DNA from: Deltaproteobacteria bacterium
GTDB lineage: Bacteria; Desulfobacterota; GWC2-55-46; UBA9637
NCBI GenBank assembly: GCA_016234985.1
Contig: JACRNK010000038.1
Coordinates: 1-7,088 of the forward strand
Direction of reading: 5' to 3'
DNA length: 7,088 nucleotides
The translations under genes and the position numbers were made by a program. Under the pieces are notes generated by a model, which saw only the letters and a program-made list of their open reading frames with translations, did not search any database and was not told where the DNA came from. Every line of letters starts with the position of its first letter. The stretch's first letter is position 1. Below, piece after piece: positions 5,538 to 7,088 of this stretch.

Positions 5538-5719
5538 CTTAGGACTCTCTAAAAAACTACCTTCTGAAAAAATTGTCATGCCCGAATGTTTCTATCGTAG
5601 ATCCAGCGTCTTTTTGATGCGGGCTGAAACGAAAAACTCTGGATTCCCGCTAGAAGATTGCGGGAATGACAGTGTGTGAAGTGTTTTGATTTATGTCAAT
5701 ACAATTTTGAGACCCTAAT
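5538..5719. repeat. MITE-like element, copy 2 (opposite orientation)
   Basis: A unit of about 182 bases related to the one at 1750-1920. Its right end, CAATTTTGAGACCCTAAT (5702-5719), matches the reverse complement of copy 1's left end at 14 of 18 bases. Its left end, CTTAGGACTCTCTAAAAA from 5538, is a weaker match. Inner arms of 32 bases lie at 5575-5606 and 5639-5670 and agree at 23 positions; the right one still folds as ATTCCCGC/GCGGGAAT. Compared with copy 1 the unit is inverted: its longer spacer lies on the right, and on the minus strand that spacer reads GACATAAA where copy 1 reads GACATTAAA. Its right part overlaps the end of the DUF4384 gene. Confidence 0.65.
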
Positions 5720-6519
5720 CTATAAGCCGCAGTCGCCTCTGACCAATCAGCAGGCTCAAGCTGGTTAAGCCTCTTTACCAAATCGCTTATCATGCCTGTT
5801 TGTTTTGCGTCATAGACCTTGAAAAAACCTTGCTGAAAGCCTAATGGGATTATATCCTCTTTTTGCCTCGTTGCGATAATCTTTATTTTCTCCTCTGCTG
5901 TCTTTTCCTTATACTCCGGCAGAAACTGCGCCTGCAATTTTATTTTTTCGTCAAAAGGAAACTGATAGCCCTTGCCTGCCTTGACGCTGTTATCAGCATT
6001 GATTGAATTGGGTAGAAGCAGCGTTACAGAGCCGTCTGCTGCGACTGAAAAGATATAGACATAGCAATCGGAGATTGCCTGATAAAATATTTTTACTTCC
6101 TCGCCTTCTTTTAATTCAATCTTTGATAGAGAAAGTTTTATGGATATGCCTTCACCTTTCTCAGGGTAAACGGGTTTAATCAGAGCTTTAATTTTTACCT
6201 TGTAAAGGTTTCTATCCTTTTCATCCCATCCTTCTTTGATGACCTCAACCTTATCAACCTTTCCCCTGACCGCCGCATAAATCAAATCCTCTGCCACCTG
6301 ATTGTTTGATACAATTGTGTGGGATTTTATAAATGTCCCAACAGCCTGCTCCACCGCCTTATTTTGCGCGTCAATCTTTGCCCGCTCCTTAACCTCTTTT
6401 TGAGTTTCTATCTCGCCGAGATACGCCTCGCCTTCTGCCTCAATCCATACGGGATTTTCAGAGGCATGGGATAAGATTGGAATCAAAAATAGAATTATCG
6501 TTAAAACAAATTTTTTCAT
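5650..6519 (-). CDS. Secreted DUF4384-domain protein with FlgT/LPP20-like N-terminal domain
   Basis: A 289-residue protein with a Sec signal peptide (MKKFVLTIILFLIPILSHAS, cleavage near residue 20). Residues of about 24-116 (AEGEAYLG, then helical ERAKIDAQNKAVEQAVGTFI, then VKIKALI) resemble the N-terminal domain of FlgT/LPP20-type envelope proteins. Residues of about 128-215 are a DUF4384 domain, recognised by DCYVYIFSVAADGSVTLLLPN. DUF4384 is often found fused to or beside caspase-like and kinase-like proteins, and a caspase lipoprotein gene lies about 1.6 kb downstream here. Its ATG overlaps the stop of the ketosynthase-like gene (ATGA), so the two are probably co-translated. The last 22 residues, from L268, are encoded by the mobile repeat, which also supplies the stop; the native end at about WSEATAAY has probably been replaced or extended. 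Periplasmic or outer-membrane role; molecular function unknown. Confidence 0.8.
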   Translation of the reverse strand: MKKFVLTIILFLIPILSHASENPVWIEAEGEAYLGEIETQKEVKERAKIDAQNKAVEQAVGTFIKSHTIVSNNQVAEDLIYAAVRGKVDKVEVIKEGWDEKDRNLYKVKIKALIKPVYPEKGEGISIKLSLSKIELKEGEEVKIFYQAISDCYVYIFSVAADGSVTLLLPNSINADNSVKAGKGYQFPFDEKIKLQAQFLPEYKEKTAEEKIKIIATRQKEDIIPLGFQQGFFKVYDAKQTGMISDLVKRLNQLEPADWSEATAAYRLGSQNCIDINQNTSHTVIPAIF

Positions 6520-7088
6520 ATACTCTTTTTTAGACAGACAACAGCCTTTTCATTATAACAGTTATATCTGATGCAATCTATCCGCTCAATATCAAAACGT
6601 TTGGTTTCGTTAATAAGATTGATTCTATGCGGATTATCCGTTACAGGGCTCGCATAAACCATTTGTTTTTTGAGCATCAATGCCCCTGCCGCACAGTTAA
6701 ATGCGCTGCCTATCGGCATACTGCCAAACAAGGGAGAATAGGCGGCAATAGGAGTATCCGGGGAGGCAGCCATCTTATAGTCCAACTCGTTATTCAGCAT
6801 ACCATCCGCATCAATAATATTCAAGTCTGCGGACATAGTGTCGGAGTCTCCGTTTATACGGGCACCTGTAACCCTACAAAACATATTTTCCGAAGCATTC
6901 TTGCTCAAAAGGAAGAATACAGCCCCTTCTCCCGGAACCTGACAGGTCGGATTAAAGTTGAACGGCCTTATCCTGCCGTCAAGCGCAGGCGACAGTTTTT
7001 TGTCATAAATATATCCCATCACATCGCCGTATTGCTCTACCGCGCCTGCAAGCACATACTCGCAGCGCCCCTGGTCAAGCCATATCTG
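6516..7088 (-). CDS. Divergent beta-ketoacyl synthase / chain-length-factor-like protein, C-terminal part
   Basis: The frame is open to the right edge, so the visible 190 residues are only the C-terminal part; the active-site Cys region is outside the window. The fold is recognised from the order of landmarks: WLDQGRCEYVLAGAVEQYG (KS residues after the nucleophile elbow), RPFNFNPTCQVPGEGAVFFLL (the GEGA strand), and SMPIGSAFNCAAGALML (the GHxxGAAG region). The usual catalytic histidines appear to be missing: the HGTGT position reads DADGML, with D95 where His is expected, and the GH of GHxxGAAG is absent. The C-terminal GFGGTN loop is also lost (IRYNCYNEKAVVCL). It is thus more like a chain-length factor or a non-elongating KS homologue than a working condensing enzyme. 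It may act with the carrier protein and acyltransferase downstream. The GTG at 7055 is internal, not the start. Confidence 0.75.
   Translation of the reverse strand, partial: QIWLDQGRCEYVLAGAVEQYGDVMGYIYDKKLSPALDGRIRPFNFNPTCQVPGEGAVFFLLSKNASENMFCRVTGARINGDSDTMSADLNIIDADGMLNNELDYKMAASPDTPIAAYSPLFGSMPIGSAFNCAAGALMLKKQMVYASPVTDNPHRINLINETKRFDIERIDCIRYNCYNEKAVVCLKKSI

Noticed and set aside
5670..5700. Possible promoter for the HEPN gene: minus-strand TTGACA at 5694-5699 inside the mobile repeat
   Set aside because: No acceptable -10 hexamer lies 16-18 bases downstream, and the hexamer also lies within the DUF4384 coding frame; too weak to annotate.

Overview
The window is a bacterial, Gram-negative-type segment of moderate GC content. 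All genes lie on the minus strand, so the genetic order runs from the right edge (7088) to the left edge (1). The mix of genes is typical of environmental Nitrospirota or Desulfobacterota (former Deltaproteobacteria) genomes: DUF4384 and caspase-like envelope proteins, HEPN-MNT and RHH-PIN toxin-antitoxin pairs, and GTCATTCC-type dispersed inverted repeats. That placement is inferred from gene style, not from a marker gene.

In transcription order: (1) the C-terminal part of a divergent ketosynthase or chain-length-factor-like protein (6516-7088), coupled by an ATGA overlap to (2) a secreted DUF4384 protein (5650-6519); (3) an inverted-repeat mobile element (about 5538-5719) that supplies the end of that gene; (4) a HEPN-MNT pair (5527 to 4839); (5) an RHH-PIN pair (4813 to 4110); (6) a lipoprotein with a caspase domain, broken by an internal deletion into two overlapping frames (4078 to 2748); (7) a two-hairpin repeat (2684-2737); (8) a small secreted cysteine-containing protein (2373-2666); (9) a second repeat family (2229-2328); (10) an acyl carrier protein (1924-2166); (11) a second copy of the first mobile element (1750-1920); (12) a condensation-domain-like acyltransferase (414-1748), overlapping (13) the N-terminal part of a FAD-dependent oxidoreductase (1-421).

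The ketosynthase-like protein, acyl carrier protein, acyltransferase and oxidoreductase together look like part of a fatty-acid or polyketide-type biosynthetic cluster that makes an acylated product I cannot name. The middle block (two toxin-antitoxin modules and the broken caspase lipoprotein) looks like accessory cargo inside it, and the interval is studded with hairpin repeats. Two copies of one repeat, in opposite orientation, sit near the borders of this block and have changed the ends of the genes next to them. In the three repeats where both hairpins are intact, every difference between the paired hairpins is a compensatory base-pair change, so the fold appears to be under selection.

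No rRNA, tRNA, CRISPR array or transposase gene was seen. No gene-free stretch exceeds 300 bases.
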